Positions 7,833 to 17,418 of a stretch of DNA of 64,000 bases are shown piece by piece; the first letter of the stretch is position 1, and the number at the start of each line of letters is the position of its first letter. Made by a program: the position numbers and the translations under genes. The stretch covers positions 1 to 64,000 of the forward strand of contig NZ_QXXA01000016.1 of assembly GCF_009911265.1 (NCBI RefSeq). The letters run 5' to 3'. This stretch comes from Senegalia massiliensis (GTDB lineage Bacteria; Bacillota; Clostridia; Tissierellales; SIT17). The notes below the pieces were generated by a model, which saw only the letters and a program-made list of their open reading frames with translations, was not told where the DNA came from and made no database searches.

Positions 7833-8363
7833 ATGTTAAGAGCTACTACAATTATAGCTGTAAGAAAAGATGGTAAATTAGCATTTGCAGGTGATGGTCA
7901 AGTAACAATGGGTGATAAGACTATAATGAAAAGTACTGCAAAGAAAATAAGAAAATTATATAATGATAATGTAATAGTTGGATTTGCAGGTTCAGTAGCA
8001 GATGCTATAACATTATCTGATAAATTAGAAGAAAAACTTCAACAATTTAATGGAAATTTGACTAGGGCTGCTGTTGACTTAGCCCAAGAATGGCGTGGGG
8101 ATAAGGTTTTAAGGAAATTAGAAGCGATGCTAATAGCAGGTGATAGTGAAAATCTTTTGGTTATATCTGGTGGTGGAGAGGTTATAGAACCAGATCAAGG
8201 TTTAGTTGCAATAGGATCAGGAGGAAATTATGCATTTGCTGCTGGCAAAGCTTTAATGGATAACACTGACCTTAGTTCAAAAGAAATAGCTTACAAATCT
8301 ATAAAAATAGCTTCACAAATTTGTGTATTTACTAATGATAATATTATAACAGAAGAGTTTTAG
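7833..8363 (+). CDS. hslV: ATP-dependent protease peptidase subunit HslV (ClpQ)
   Basis: This 176-residue N-terminal-nucleophile peptidase forms the proteolytic chamber of the HslVU protease. The HslV signature is clear: [20 protein letters not shown] near the start, GFAGSVADA, the [14 protein letters not shown] helix and AIGSGGNYA. The conserved Thr pair follows a four-residue leader, MLRA, so that leader would have to be removed to expose Thr5 as nucleophile. Other Firmicute ClpQ proteins also carry such leaders. hslU follows after 11 bases, as expected for partner subunits. Confidence 0.95.
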   Translation: MLRATTIIAVRKDGKLAFAGDGQVTMGDKTIMKSTAKKIRKLYNDNVIVGFAGSVADAITLSDKLEEKLQQFNGNLTRAAVDLAQEWRGDKVLRKLEAMLIAGDSENLLVISGGGEVIEPDQGLVAIGSGGNYAFAAGKALMDNTDLSSKEIAYKSIKIASQICVFTNDNIITEEF

Positions 8364-8374
8364 GAGGTAATTAT

Positions 8375-9754
8375 ATGAAGGAATATACACCTATTGAGAT
8401 AGTAGAAAAATTAGATAATTACATTATAGGTCAAAAGAAAGCTAAACGTTCAGTAGCAGTTGCACTTAGAAATAGATATAGAAGAAACAAATTAAATGAT
8501 GAGTTTAAAGAAGAAGTTAAACCTAAGAATATAATTATGGAAGGACCAACTGGAGTTGGAAAAACTGAAATAGCTAGAAGACTTGCAAAATTAGTAAATG
8601 CACCCTTTGTAAAAGTTGAAGCTACTAAATTTACTGAAGTTGGATATGTAGGAAGAGATGTAGAATCTATGGTGAGAGATTTAGTAGAAACATCAATACG
8701 ACTAGTTAAAAACGAAAAAATTTCTGAAGTATATAATAAAGCAGAAGAATTAGCAGAAAAAAGAATTTTAAAGATATTAATAAATGGTCCTGAAAAAAAG
8801 AAGGAAAAAAACCAAAATCCTTTTGAAGCTTTCTTTGGTTCAACTAATGATGAAGAAGATAATGAGATTGATAGAAAAGATGATATAGGAGATAAGAAAA
8901 CTATAAAAAACAAATTAAAAAATAAAGAAATAGAAGATCAATATGTAGAAATATTAGTGGAAGAGACCCATTCTCAACCTATAGGAATGATGGGAGCAAT
9001 GGGAATGGATGATATGAATATGAATGATATATTTTCAGGAATATTACCGAAGAAAAAGAAGAATAGAAAAGTAACTATTAAAGAAGCTAGAAAAATTCTT
9101 GCTAATGAGGAAGCACAAAAAATGATTGATATAGATGATATTAATTCTATAGCCATAGAAAAAGCAGAAAATAGTGGTATTATATTTATTGATGAAATTG
9201 ATAAAATTGCAGCTAGAAATGGATCAGGGCCTGATGTTTCTAGAGAAGGAGTCCAAAGGGACATATTGCCAATAATAGAGGGTTCTACTGTTATGAGTAA
9301 ATATGGACCTATAAAAACGGATCATATTTTATTTATTGCTGCAGGTGCATTTCATGTTTCTAAGGTTACTGATTTAATTCCTGAAATCCAAGGAAGATTC
9401 CCTATAAGAGTAAAACTTGATAATCTTACACAAGATAATTTCAAAGAAATATTAACAAAACCTCAAAATGCTTTAATTAAACAATATAAGCATTTATTGA
9501 AAACAGAAGGAGTAGATTTAATATTTACTGATGATGGAATTTCAGAGATAGCAAAGATAGCATTCTTAGTAAATGATCAAACAGAAAATATTGGAGCAAG
9601 AAGATTGTATACTATACTTGAAGAATTATTAGAAGAAATTTCTTTTGATGCATCTTTATATCAAGGTAAAGAATTTACTATTGATAGAAAATATGTAAAT
9701 GAAAAATTAAAACATGATATAGAGCAAATTGATTTATCAAAATATATACTATAA
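8375..9754 (+). CDS. hslU: HslU (ClpY) AAA+ unfoldase of the HslVU protease
   Basis: This 459-residue Clp/Hsp100 ATPase unfolds substrates and feeds them to HslV. Walker A is [14 protein letters not shown] (about residues 57-70), Walker B is [11 protein letters not shown], and sensor and arginine motifs occur in [15 protein letters not shown]. An acidic, variable insertion (I domain, about residues 110-230) includes a Met-rich [16 protein letters not shown] stretch. The protein ends in LSKYIL; in this family the C-terminal tail docks into HslV. AGGAGG lies seven bases before the ATG. It is the last gene before a strong terminator. codY, which follows hslU in Bacillus, is not present. Confidence 0.96.
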   Translation: MKEYTPIEIVEKLDNYIIGQKKAKRSVAVALRNRYRRNKLNDEFKEEVKPKNIIMEGPTGVGKTEIARRLAKLVNAPFVKVEATKFTEVGYVGRDVESMVRDLVETSIRLVKNEKISEVYNKAEELAEKRILKILINGPEKKKEKNQNPFEAFFGSTNDEEDNEIDRKDDIGDKKTIKNKLKNKEIEDQYVEILVEETHSQPIGMMGAMGMDDMNMNDIFSGILPKKKKNRKVTIKEARKILANEEAQKMIDIDDINSIAIEKAENSGIIFIDEIDKIAARNGSGPDVSREGVQRDILPIIEGSTVMSKYGPIKTDHILFIAAGAFHVSKVTDLIPEIQGRFPIRVKLDNLTQDNFKEILTKPQNALIKQYKHLLKTEGVDLIFTDDGISEIAKIAFLVNDQTENIGARRLYTILEELLEEISFDASLYQGKEFTIDRKYVNEKLKHDIEQIDLSKYIL

Positions 9755-9779
9755 AAAGTAGCCTAAAGGCTACTTTTTT
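9753..9779 (+). terminator. rho-independent terminator after hslU
   Basis: An 11-bp perfect stem, AAAAAGTAGCC (9753-9763) with GGCTACTTTTT (9768-9778), and a 4-base TAAA loop. The T-run is part of the stem. It separates the dprA-hslU unit from the flagellar operon. Confidence 0.9.
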
Positions 9780-9852
9780 AATGTAGGACTTAACTACTAT
9801 TTTTATGTGTAATCTTTTTACTTTTTGTCATAAAATCTGGTATTTATGCCAT

Positions 9853-9883
9853 TTGCAAAAAAAATATGTCATAGTTATATAAT
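9853..9883 (+). promoter_or_regulatory. candidate promoter of the fla/che operon
   Basis: TTGCAA (9853-9858) is followed by TATATA at 17 bases (9876-9881) or TATAAT at 19 bases (9878-9883). It lies about 90 bases before flgB in the only sizeable gap between hslU and the operon. No sigma-D type box was seen here. Confidence 0.45.
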
Positions 9884-9973
9884 AACCTACAATATAAAAC
9901 AAGAAAAACTATTTATTTTACACTGGATTTATATTACAATAGTAAAGAAGCATCAAGGTGGGAGGTGAATATT

Positions 9974-10381
9974 TTGTTAAATGGTGTTTTTAATAATATG
10001 AATTTAATGAATACAGCTTTAGATGGATATTCAAAAAGAAATGAAGCCATAAACAATAATATATCTAATGTAAATACTCCTGGATATAAAAAAAACAAAG
10101 TGAGTTTTGAAGAAAATTTAAAAGAACAATTAAATATGAGTAATAGTTTAAAATTAAACACAACAAATAGTAGGCATATAGGTTTTAAAAATAAACAAAT
10201 AAATACAGATATAAAAATAACAAAAGATAATTCTTATTCAACTAGAAATGATGATAACAATGTAAATATTGATGTTGAAATGGCTAATCTTACGAAAAAT
10301 ACTATGTTATATAATGCTATTGCAAGACAAGTTTCAAATGAATCTAAAAAAATTAGAAATATTATAAGAGAGGGGAGATAA
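9974..10381 (+). CDS. flgB: flagellar basal-body rod protein FlgB
   Basis: This 135-residue proximal rod subunit lacks a cleavable signal and is exported by the flagellar type III apparatus. The N-terminal rod/hook family signature is present as NNNISNVNTPGYKKNKVSFE, and the C-terminal helix contains the VDVEMANLTKNTMLYNA type motif. I chose the TTG at 9974 because GGAGGTG (9961-9967) is six bases upstream; a GTG at 9965 lies inside that site. It is the first gene of the operon, and flgC and fliE follow. Confidence 0.95.
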   Translation: MLNGVFNNMNLMNTALDGYSKRNEAINNNISNVNTPGYKKNKVSFEENLKEQLNMSNSLKLNTTNSRHIGFKNKQINTDIKITKDNSYSTRNDDNNVNIDVEMANLTKNTMLYNAIARQVSNESKKIRNIIREGR

Positions 10382-10383
10382 TA

Positions 10384-10821
10384 ATGAGCTTATTTAGTTC
10401 AATAAACATTAGTGCTACTGGTATGACTGCTGAAAGAACTAGAATGGATGTTATATCAGAGAATATTTCAAATGCAAATACTACAAGAACTAGTAGTGGC
10501 ACTCCTTATAAAAGAAAATTAGTAGTTTTCAGTGAAAGTAAACCTAAATTTTCTGATGTTTTAAATAATACATTGAGTAAATCAAATGAAAGTAATGGAG
10601 TTAAAATAACAGCAATAAAAGAGGATGATTCTCCATATAAGGTTGTTTATGAACCAGGTCATCCAGATGCTAACGAAAATGGTTATGTAGAAATGCCAAA
10701 TGTAGATGTTACTAAAGAGATGGTGGATATGATATCAGCTACACGTGCCTATGAAGCTAATATAACTGCACTAAATTCTTCTAAATCTATGTTTATGAAG
10801 GCATTAGATATAGGAAGATAA
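10384..10821 (+). CDS. flgC: flagellar basal-body rod protein FlgC
   Basis: This 145-residue rod protein has the shared N-terminal motif MDVISENISNANTTRT and the C-terminal VDVTKEMVDMISATRAYEAN. These two helices form the coiled-coil core of rod subunits. It starts two bases after the flgB stop, with GAGGGGAG immediately upstream, so translation is probably coupled. It forms the rod with FlgB, FliE and a FlgF/G-type protein encoded elsewhere. Confidence 0.96.
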   Translation: MSLFSSINISATGMTAERTRMDVISENISNANTTRTSSGTPYKRKLVVFSESKPKFSDVLNNTLSKSNESNGVKITAIKEDDSPYKVVYEPGHPDANENGYVEMPNVDVTKEMVDMISATRAYEANITALNSSKSMFMKALDIGR

Positions 10822-10831
10822 GGAGGAAGTT

Positions 10832-11122
10832 ATGAAAATACAAGGTTTATCAAACATAGTTAGTCAATCAATTAACAAATTAGATGATAATTCTAAAAAT
10901 AAAATTAATTTTGGTGAGTTCTTAGATCAACAGTTAAGTAAAGTAAATTCATTGCAAAAACAAGATGAAGATTATAAAAAGATGCTTGCAATTGGAGAAG
11001 TTGATAATATACATAATGCTATGATAGCAACAGAAAAAGCGGATTTAGCCTTACAATTAACTCTAAGTATAGAAAATAAGCTTATGGATGCTTATAAAGA
11101 AATTATGAGAATGCAAATATAA
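10832..11122 (+). CDS. fliE: flagellar hook-basal body complex protein FliE
   Basis: This 96-residue protein is the expected size for FliE, the adaptor between the MS ring and the rod. The signature NFGEFLDQQLSKVNSLQ and the C-terminal MIATEKADLALQLTLSIENK, then YKEIMRMQI, fit the family well. AAGGAGG precedes the ATG. Its position between flgC and fliF matches the usual order in Firmicutes. Confidence 0.95.
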   Translation: MKIQGLSNIVSQSINKLDDNSKNKINFGEFLDQQLSKVNSLQKQDEDYKKMLAIGEVDNIHNAMIATEKADLALQLTLSIENKLMDAYKEIMRMQI

Positions 11123-11148
11123 GTATTTTGGGAATGGAGTGAATTTAA

Positions 11149-12687
11149 TTGGCTGAAACTATAGAAAAAGCCAAAAATCAATTACTAGATTTTTGGTCTA
11201 ATTTGGAAAAAAAGAATAAATACAAATTAATAATTGGAATACTTTTATTATTAATAGTTTTTACAGGAATAATCTTTTTTATTACAAGAACAGAATATGA
11301 AATATTATATAGTGATCTTTCTAAAAAAGATGCAGGTATTATAACAACTAAGTTAGATGAACAATCTATGGATTGGAAATTTGGTGAAAATGAAACTACA
11401 ATACTTGTTCCTAAAGAGAATAAGTCTAAAATAATGATTGATTTAGCATCAGAAGGATTGCCAAAAGAAGGATATAGTATACTTGATGCTTTGAATGAAA
11501 CAAGTTGGACTATGACAGAGTATGAGAAAAAAGAAAGAGTAAAGTATGCTGTAGAAAGTCAGATTTCTTCTACTATTTCTCAAATTGAAGGTATTGAAGA
11601 ATCAAATGTAATTGTAGATATTCCAGAGGATACTAATTTTATGAATGAAAATGAAATATCTACTGCTTCTGTTTTTGTTACATTGACTGATACTACACCA
11701 TTAAATAACGAAAAAGTTGTAGCAATTCAAACTTTAGTTTCAAGTTCCTTTAAAGATATGACAATTGAAAATGTAAATATAATAGATGATTCTGGTAGAT
11801 CATATTCAGATACTGAAGAAAATATGGAAAATTATGATGTAACTGATCAACTTGGAATGAAACAAGGGTTTGAAAGTAAATTAAATAATAGTATAACTAG
11901 ATTTTTAGAAAATCTTTTTGGAAATTCTAATGTTGATGTTAGAGCAAATGTAAATATGAATTTTGATAGTGAAATTACTAATATTGTAGAATTTACCCCA
12001 CCTATTGAAGATCAAACAGAAGGATTAATTAGAAGTATGGAAAAAATAGAAGAACATACTGTAGGTGGAATTTCTGAAGACCCAGTTGGCACTGAATCTA
12101 ATGTAGAAGATACTACTGATTATGCGACTGATGATAATGCTTCTTCAAAATATGATAAAGCAAGTGAAGTTATTAACTATGAATTAAATGAAATAAATAG
12201 AGAAATAAAAAAATCTCCAGGTAAGGTGGAGTCAGTTACTGTTGCAATACTTATAAACGAAAATGCTATAGATGGTGAGTTGACAGGTGAAAGACAAAAA
12301 GAAATAGAAGAATTAATATATGCAGCTACAGGAATTAATACACAAGAAGTTGTAGTTAGCACAGGTGAATTTAATAAACCAGAAGTTGTTAATACTCCTA
12401 ATTCAAATAATAATCTAGCAAGTTTACCTTCATGGTCATATGTTTTAATTGGTGCTTTAGTTTTAGGTATGATTATTATTGGGATTTTAGTATATAGACG
12501 TAGAAATAAAAAAGATTCATTAGAAGAAAGTATGTCTATTGATAGTCAAATTGATAGTAACGAATATATTGAAGATATAGATTTTGAAACAGAAAAGTCA
12601 CAATATAAATCTAAAATAAATGACTTTGTAAAGAAAAAACCAGATGCTGTTGCTCAATTATTGAGAAGTTGGCTCAATGAAGAATAG
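11149..12687 (+). CDS. fliF: flagellar MS-ring protein FliF
   Basis: This 512-residue membrane protein builds the MS ring on which the rod, export gate and C ring assemble. It has an N-terminal helix (about residues 24-44), two periplasm-facing ring-building modules (motifs GYSILDALNETSWTMTEYEK and NVDVRANVNMNFD), an acidic linker, a second helix (about 425-447) and a cytoplasmic tail. The last residues, FVKKKPDAVAQLLRSWL, are the typical FliG-binding end. The start is TTG, after GGAGTG. fliG follows directly. Confidence 0.96.
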   Translation: MAETIEKAKNQLLDFWSNLEKKNKYKLIIGILLLLIVFTGIIFFITRTEYEILYSDLSKKDAGIITTKLDEQSMDWKFGENETTILVPKENKSKIMIDLASEGLPKEGYSILDALNETSWTMTEYEKKERVKYAVESQISSTISQIEGIEESNVIVDIPEDTNFMNENEISTASVFVTLTDTTPLNNEKVVAIQTLVSSSFKDMTIENVNIIDDSGRSYSDTEENMENYDVTDQLGMKQGFESKLNNSITRFLENLFGNSNVDVRANVNMNFDSEITNIVEFTPPIEDQTEGLIRSMEKIEEHTVGGISEDPVGTESNVEDTTDYATDDNASSKYDKASEVINYELNEINREIKKSPGKVESVTVAILINENAIDGELTGERQKEIEELIYAATGINTQEVVVSTGEFNKPEVVNTPNSNNNLASLPSWSYVLIGALVLGMIIIGILVYRRRNKKDSLEESMSIDSQIDSNEYIEDIDFETEKSQYKSKINDFVKKKPDAVAQLLRSWLNEE

Positions 12688-12698
12688 AGGTGGTAGAT

Positions 12699-13706
12699 AT
12701 GAGTCCAAAGCAATATTTATCAGGTAAAGAAAAGGCAGCCATATTATTAATAAGTTTGGGACCTGAAAAATCAGCAGAAATATTTAAACATTTAAATGAA
12801 GAAGAAATTGAAGAATTAACATTAGAGATAGCAAATATGAGGAAAGTATCCCCTGAAGATAAAGAGAAAACTGTAGAAGACTTTTATCAAATGTGTTTAG
12901 CTCAAGAATATATATCTGAAGGTGGAATTAATTATGCTAAAGATGTTTTAGAAAGAGCACTTGGGGGACAACAAGCGTTAAATATTATAAATAAATTAAC
13001 AACTTCCCTCCAAGTTAGACCTTTTGAATTTATTAGAAAGGCTGATGCTGGACAACTATTAAATTATATTCAGAATGAGCATCCTCAGACAATAGCTTTG
13101 ATTCTTTCTTATTTATCTCCAAATCAATCAGGGCAAATATTATCTAATTTAAGTAGTAATAAGCAATCAGAAGTAGCAAAAAGAATTGCACTTATGGATA
13201 GAACATCTCCTGAGATTATAAAAGAAGTAGAAAGAATACTTGAAAGTAAGTTTTCTAATATGGTTAGTCAAGATTATACTTCTGCAGGTGGAATAGAGTC
13301 AATTGTTTCTATTTTAAATTCTGTTGATAGAGGTACAGAAAAATATATAATGGAAGAATTAGAGTTAGATGATGTAGAGTTGTCTGAAGAAATAAGAAAA
13401 AGAATGTTTGTGTTTGAGGATATAGTTAATTTAGATAGTAAATCTATTCAAAGATTTATTAGAGAAATTGATAATAGTGAATGGTCTATAGCTTTAAAAG
13501 GTGCTAGTGAAGAAGTGAAAGAAGTTATTTTTGCTAATATGTCTAAAAGGTTAGTTGAAATTATAAAGGAAGATATGGAATTTATGGGTCCTGTAAGACT
13601 TAAAGATATAGAAGAATCTCAGCAAAATATTGTTAGTGTAATTAGGAAACTTGAAGATGCGGGAGAAATTATCACTCCAAGGGGAGGAGATGAAGTAATT
13701 GTCTAG
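12699..13706 (+). CDS. fliG: flagellar motor switch protein FliG
   Basis: This 335-residue C-ring subunit couples stator force to the rotor. The three domains are visible: the N-terminal FliF-binding part (GKEKAAILLISLGPE), a middle armadillo part with EHPQTIALILSYL, and the C-terminal torque helix region with LKGASEEVKEVIFANMSKR. The last holds the conserved charged residues that face MotA. I start at the ATG at 12699 because AGAGGTGG is placed correctly for it; a GTG at 12690 overlaps that site. fliH overlaps the 3' end by eight bases. Confidence 0.96.
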   Translation: MSPKQYLSGKEKAAILLISLGPEKSAEIFKHLNEEEIEELTLEIANMRKVSPEDKEKTVEDFYQMCLAQEYISEGGINYAKDVLERALGGQQALNIINKLTTSLQVRPFEFIRKADAGQLLNYIQNEHPQTIALILSYLSPNQSGQILSNLSSNKQSEVAKRIALMDRTSPEIIKEVERILESKFSNMVSQDYTSAGGIESIVSILNSVDRGTEKYIMEELELDDVELSEEIRKRMFVFEDIVNLDSKSIQRFIREIDNSEWSIALKGASEEVKEVIFANMSKRLVEIIKEDMEFMGPVRLKDIEESQQNIVSVIRKLEDAGEIITPRGGDEVIV

Positions 13707-14454
13707 AATTATAAAATCTCCGTTAGTATCAGAAATTTATAGTCATGGAGCGAATAAAAAAAATACTGAAAATGAAATAAAAGATCTAGAGAATTTCAAG
13801 AAAAATATTATAAAAGATACATTACTTAAACAAAAGAACATATTAGAAGAAGCTAATACTAATGCTCAAGATATTATTAATAAAGCTGAAGAACAGTCAA
13901 AAAATATATCAGAAGAAAACAATAAAAAAGGAATTCAATTGTTAGAGGATTATAAAAACAAAGGGTATAATGAGGGTTTTGAACAAGGATATAAAGAAGG
14001 TTATGAGGAAGGTAATGAACAGTCAAATTTATTGATTCAAGAAGCTTTAGGTATTAAAAACGAAAACTTGAATCGAAGGAAAGAATTATTATCAGATTTG
14101 GAAAAAGATATAGTGGACCTTGTAATAGACTCTTGTTATAAAATTGTCAATAGATTATATGATGATGATAAAGAAATTATTTTATCAATTATTCAAAGGG
14201 GACTTGATAATCTAACTAATACAAAAAGATTAATAATTAAAACTAGCAGTGATGACTTTGATTTCTTAGATATGTATAAGGAAAAGATTCTTTCTATGGC
14301 ACACAATGTAGAAGAAATTGATATTGTATTAGACAAGAATTTAGAAAAAGGTGGTATGATTTTAGAAACCTTGAATGGGAGTGTAGATGTAAGTATAGAT
14401 ACACAGCTAGAAAAATTAAAGTTAATTTTAAAAGATCTATTAGATAGTGAGTGA
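13699..14454 (+). CDS. fliH: flagellar export regulator FliH
   Basis: This 251-residue stator-like protein binds the export ATPase FliI. The middle is a long coiled coil rich in Glu, Lys and Gln with GxxxG-like repeats (GFEQGYKEGYEEGNEQ), a well-known FliH feature. The C-terminal half matches the VDLVIDSCYKIVNRLY and LEKGGMILETLNGSVDVSID pattern shared with ATP synthase delta/E-type subunits. The TTG start lies inside the end of fliG, eight bases after GGGGAGGAGA. Position between fliG and fliI confirms the call. Confidence 0.93.
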   Translation: MSRIIKSPLVSEIYSHGANKKNTENEIKDLENFKKNIIKDTLLKQKNILEEANTNAQDIINKAEEQSKNISEENNKKGIQLLEDYKNKGYNEGFEQGYKEGYEEGNEQSNLLIQEALGIKNENLNRRKELLSDLEKDIVDLVIDSCYKIVNRLYDDDKEIILSIIQRGLDNLTNTKRLIIKTSSDDFDFLDMYKEKILSMAHNVEEIDIVLDKNLEKGGMILETLNGSVDVSIDTQLEKLKLILKDLLDSE

Positions 14455-14460
14455 TGTTTT

Positions 14461-15771
14461 ATGATAAATCTTGAAAAGTATAAAAGAGAAATACATAGAA
14501 GTGAATTTATAAAATATAGAGGTGAAGTAACTAAAATTACTGGTCTTACTGTTGAGGCTAATGGGCCTTTATCTAAAATTGGTGAGCTATGTTATATTTA
14601 CCCTTATAATAAAACTATACCAATAATGAGTGAAGTTGTAGGGTTTAAAGAAGAGAGGATATTATTAATGCCTCTTGGGGAAATGGAAGGTATTGGACCA
14701 GGAAGTACTGTAGTTGCTACTGGAGATTCATTAAAAGTTGGAGTATCTTATGAGTTAGTTGGAAGAGTATTAGATGGGATGGGTAACCCAATAGATGGTA
14801 AAGGTCCATTAAAAATTAAAACTAAATATCCAGTTTCAAATCTTCCTCCTAATCCATTAGATAGGAACAAAATAACTGAAGTATTACCTTTAGGAATAAA
14901 GGCAATAGATGGAATGTTAACTTGTGGTAAAGGTCAAAGGATAGGGATATTTGCAGGTAGTGGAGTTGGAAAGAGTACTTTAATGGGAATGATTGCAAGA
15001 AATGCTTCATCTGATGTGAATGTTATAGGTTTAATTGGTGAAAGAGGAAGAGAAGTAAGAGAGTTTATTGAGAATGATTTAAAGGAAGAAGGATTAGAAA
15101 GAACAGTATTAGTAGTAGCAACATCTGATCAACCTGCTTTAGTAAGGATGAAGGGTGCTCTTTTAACAACTGCTATTGCTGAATACTTTAGAGATAATGG
15201 TGAAAATGTAATGTTGCTAATGGATTCTCTTACAAGATTTGCTATGGCACAAAGGGAAGTTGGACTAGCTATAGGAGAACCTCCAGTAACTAGAGGATTT
15301 ACTCCTTCAGTTTTTGCTGTATTACCTAGATTACTTGAAAGAGCAGGAAATTCTGATAAAGGGACAATTACAGCTTTATATACTGTGTTAGTAGATGGAG
15401 ATGATATGAACGAACCTATAACAGATACTGTAAGGGGTATATTAGATGGACATATTGTACTTTCACGAGACTTCGCAAATAAAAATCATTATCCAGCAAT
15501 AGATGTATTAGCAAGTATAAGTAGGGTTATGCCTAATATTGTCAATGAAGATCATAAAAATATTTCTAATGAATTAAAAGATATATTGGCAACTTATAAA
15601 TCATCGGAAGATTTAATAAATATAGGTGCTTATAAATCAGGTTCAAATGGGAAAATTGATAGATCTATAAAATTAATAGACAATATAAATTCGTTTTTAA
15701 AGCAGGATGTTATGGAGAATTGTTCTTATGATTATGTTATAGATATGATGAGAAATATTATAAATGAGTAA
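14461..15771 (+). CDS. fliI: flagellar export ATPase FliI
   Basis: This 436-residue ATPase is related to the F1 beta subunit and energises substrate release at the flagellar export gate. Walker A is FAGSGVGKSTLMGMIARN, followed by LIGERGREVREFIE, the Walker B segment VMLLMDSLTRFAMAQREVGL and GEPPVTRGFTPSVFAVLPRL. Length and motif order are normal. A weak GTGAGTGATG ribosome binding region overlaps the end of fliH, suggesting coupled translation. fliJ follows after 16 bases. Confidence 0.97.
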   Translation: MINLEKYKREIHRSEFIKYRGEVTKITGLTVEANGPLSKIGELCYIYPYNKTIPIMSEVVGFKEERILLMPLGEMEGIGPGSTVVATGDSLKVGVSYELVGRVLDGMGNPIDGKGPLKIKTKYPVSNLPPNPLDRNKITEVLPLGIKAIDGMLTCGKGQRIGIFAGSGVGKSTLMGMIARNASSDVNVIGLIGERGREVREFIENDLKEEGLERTVLVVATSDQPALVRMKGALLTTAIAEYFRDNGENVMLLMDSLTRFAMAQREVGLAIGEPPVTRGFTPSVFAVLPRLLERAGNSDKGTITALYTVLVDGDDMNEPITDTVRGILDGHIVLSRDFANKNHYPAIDVLASISRVMPNIVNEDHKNISNELKDILATYKSSEDLINIGAYKSGSNGKIDRSIKLIDNINSFLKQDVMENCSYDYVIDMMRNIINE

Positions 15772-15787
15772 AGTAGGTGACTAAAAT

Positions 15788-16225
15788 ATGGGGAATTATA
15801 ATTATAAGTTGCAAACTGTTTTAGATTTTAAGTCTTCTATACAAGATCAAATGATGTTAAAGTATAGTAATGCTAAAAAAGAGCTAGAAAATTCTGAGAA
15901 AAGATTAAACGAATTTCTAGAAGATAAAAGGAAAATTGAAAACGAAAAAGATGATTTGAATTATATTAAGACTATAAAAGATTTGAAAAATTATAATTCA
16001 TATATAGAACAATCAAATTATAAAATAAATAATCAAAAGAAAATGATCAATGAAGTAAAAAAGGAAGTAAATGAAGCAAAAGATAATTTAATAACGGCAT
16101 CAAAAGATAAGAAGGTTTTTGAGAAATTAAAGGAGAATGATTATAAAAAACATTTAAATTTAATGAAAAAAAAGGAATCTATTACAGTTGATGAAATTGT
16201 AACGTTTATTAGTTGTAATAATTAA
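15788..16225 (+). CDS. fliJ: flagellar export chaperone FliJ
   Basis: This 145-residue protein is almost entirely alpha-helical coiled coil, rich in Lys, Glu and Asn. It begins YNYKLQTVLDFKSSIQDQMM, a typical FliJ N-terminus. FliJ is the stalk-like subunit that inserts into the FliI hexamer and works with FlhA. Sequence conservation in this family is low, so the call rests on length, coiled-coil character and position right after fliI. Its stop TAA overlaps an ATG of the following frame. Confidence 0.88.
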   Translation: MGNYNYKLQTVLDFKSSIQDQMMLKYSNAKKELENSEKRLNEFLEDKRKIENEKDDLNYIKTIKDLKNYNSYIEQSNYKINNQKKMINEVKKEVNEAKDNLITASKDKKVFEKLKENDYKKHLNLMKKKESITVDEIVTFISCNN

Positions 16226-16236
16226 TGGGTGATTAT

Positions 16237-17400
16237 ATGAAAAATGAAGGTATAAAAAAAGGATTTAAAATATTAATAGTTATAGTTATTGTTTTTATAG
16301 TTATACCTATTACATCATTAGCAATTTTATATAGCACTAATAGAGATTTTAAGATGGAAGCTAATAAATATCTAAGAATAATCCCTGGACCTATAGGCAA
16401 TTATTTTAATCAATATCCTACCACAGCTGAAGCTAATGACAAAGTTTTTTATATTGCAGAATACTACAATGCAATCAGTGAAGAAAGTGCTGCAGACAAA
16501 TTGTTTATAATAAAAAAAGATAATGAAGAACTATATTATCAAATAGTTCAAGCTATGAATAAAATTTCACCAGAAAAAACAGAAGAAACTATAAAGAAAG
16601 TTAGAAATATTGAATTAAGAAAAGATCCTTTAATATCTGTCTATGATGAAATAGACTCTGAAAAAAAAGATGAATTAAAAGAAGATATTAAAAAGATTGA
16701 AAGTAAAGAGTTACTAGTTGCTAAAAAGATAATATTAGAGTATTATAATGATCAAAATTTTCAAAGGGTAAATGATATATTTGAAAATATTTCAACATCT
16801 AAAACCATAGATTTATTATATTATTTTAATGAAGATATTTATGATTATGTACTTAACAACTTAGAAAAAAATAAAGCTATAGAAGTGAATATTGGATTGA
16901 CAGAGAAAGAGTTAGAATATGAAAAATTACTTAGACAAAGTGAAATTTATCAGGTAAACAAAGTAAGTGATACAATCAAGGAAATTGGAAATGATGATAA
17001 CTATAATTTAAATCAACTAGCTATTATTTATTTGAATCTTACTATTGATAAAGCAGCTAACGTACTTGTAGAAATAGATGATGATGAGTTTCAAAAGGAA
17101 CTTTTTACAGAAATGAGAAATATTGAATTGCTTAATGAGGAATTAGATTCAAGAATTGTGAAATTGGCTAGTAAGATTGAAGATATTAAAAAGTATAAAA
17201 CTAAAATTGAAGATTTAGTTAAAGTATATCAAAAAATGGATAGTGAATCTCTTTCTGTAATAATTGAAGATTTATTTAAAGAAAATAGTAAATTAGTAGT
17301 TGATGTATTAGATAAAATGAATGAGAAAAAGGTGGCTGAAATACTTAGTTTTATTGATTCAGATACTGCAAATCAGATATCTAAACAATTAACTACATAA
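16237..17400 (+). CDS. MotE-like membrane-anchored protein with repeated MgtE_N-type modules
   Basis: The protein has 387 residues from the ATG at 16237 (a GGTGAT lies just upstream; another in-frame ATG at 16225 overlaps the fliJ stop). One helix (about 11-32) anchors it, and the rest should be extracytoplasmic. The C-terminal part (about 327-384) is the MgtE_N/MotE type: VYQKMDSESLSVIIEDL, then VLDKMNEKKVAEILSFID. Similar modules seem to occur at about 71-122, 165-217 and 261-312. MotE (YlxF) proteins between fliJ and fliK are known as stator partners and are usually near 200 residues, so this one is about twice as long. Confidence 0.75.
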   Translation: MKNEGIKKGFKILIVIVIVFIVIPITSLAILYSTNRDFKMEANKYLRIIPGPIGNYFNQYPTTAEANDKVFYIAEYYNAISEESAADKLFIIKKDNEELYYQIVQAMNKISPEKTEETIKKVRNIELRKDPLISVYDEIDSEKKDELKEDIKKIESKELLVAKKIILEYYNDQNFQRVNDIFENISTSKTIDLLYYFNEDIYDYVLNNLEKNKAIEVNIGLTEKELEYEKLLRQSEIYQVNKVSDTIKEIGNDDNYNLNQLAIIYLNLTIDKAANVLVEIDDDEFQKELFTEMRNIELLNEELDSRIVKLASKIEDIKKYKTKIEDLVKVYQKMDSESLSVIIEDLFKENSKLVVDVLDKMNEKKVAEILSFIDSDTANQISKQLTT

Positions 17401-17418
17401 TTAATATATTGAAAGGGG

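Noticed and set aside
8431-8913. 160-codon minus-strand open frame opposite hslU
   Set aside because: Ser/Phe/Leu-rich shadow of the conserved Walker A region of hslU.
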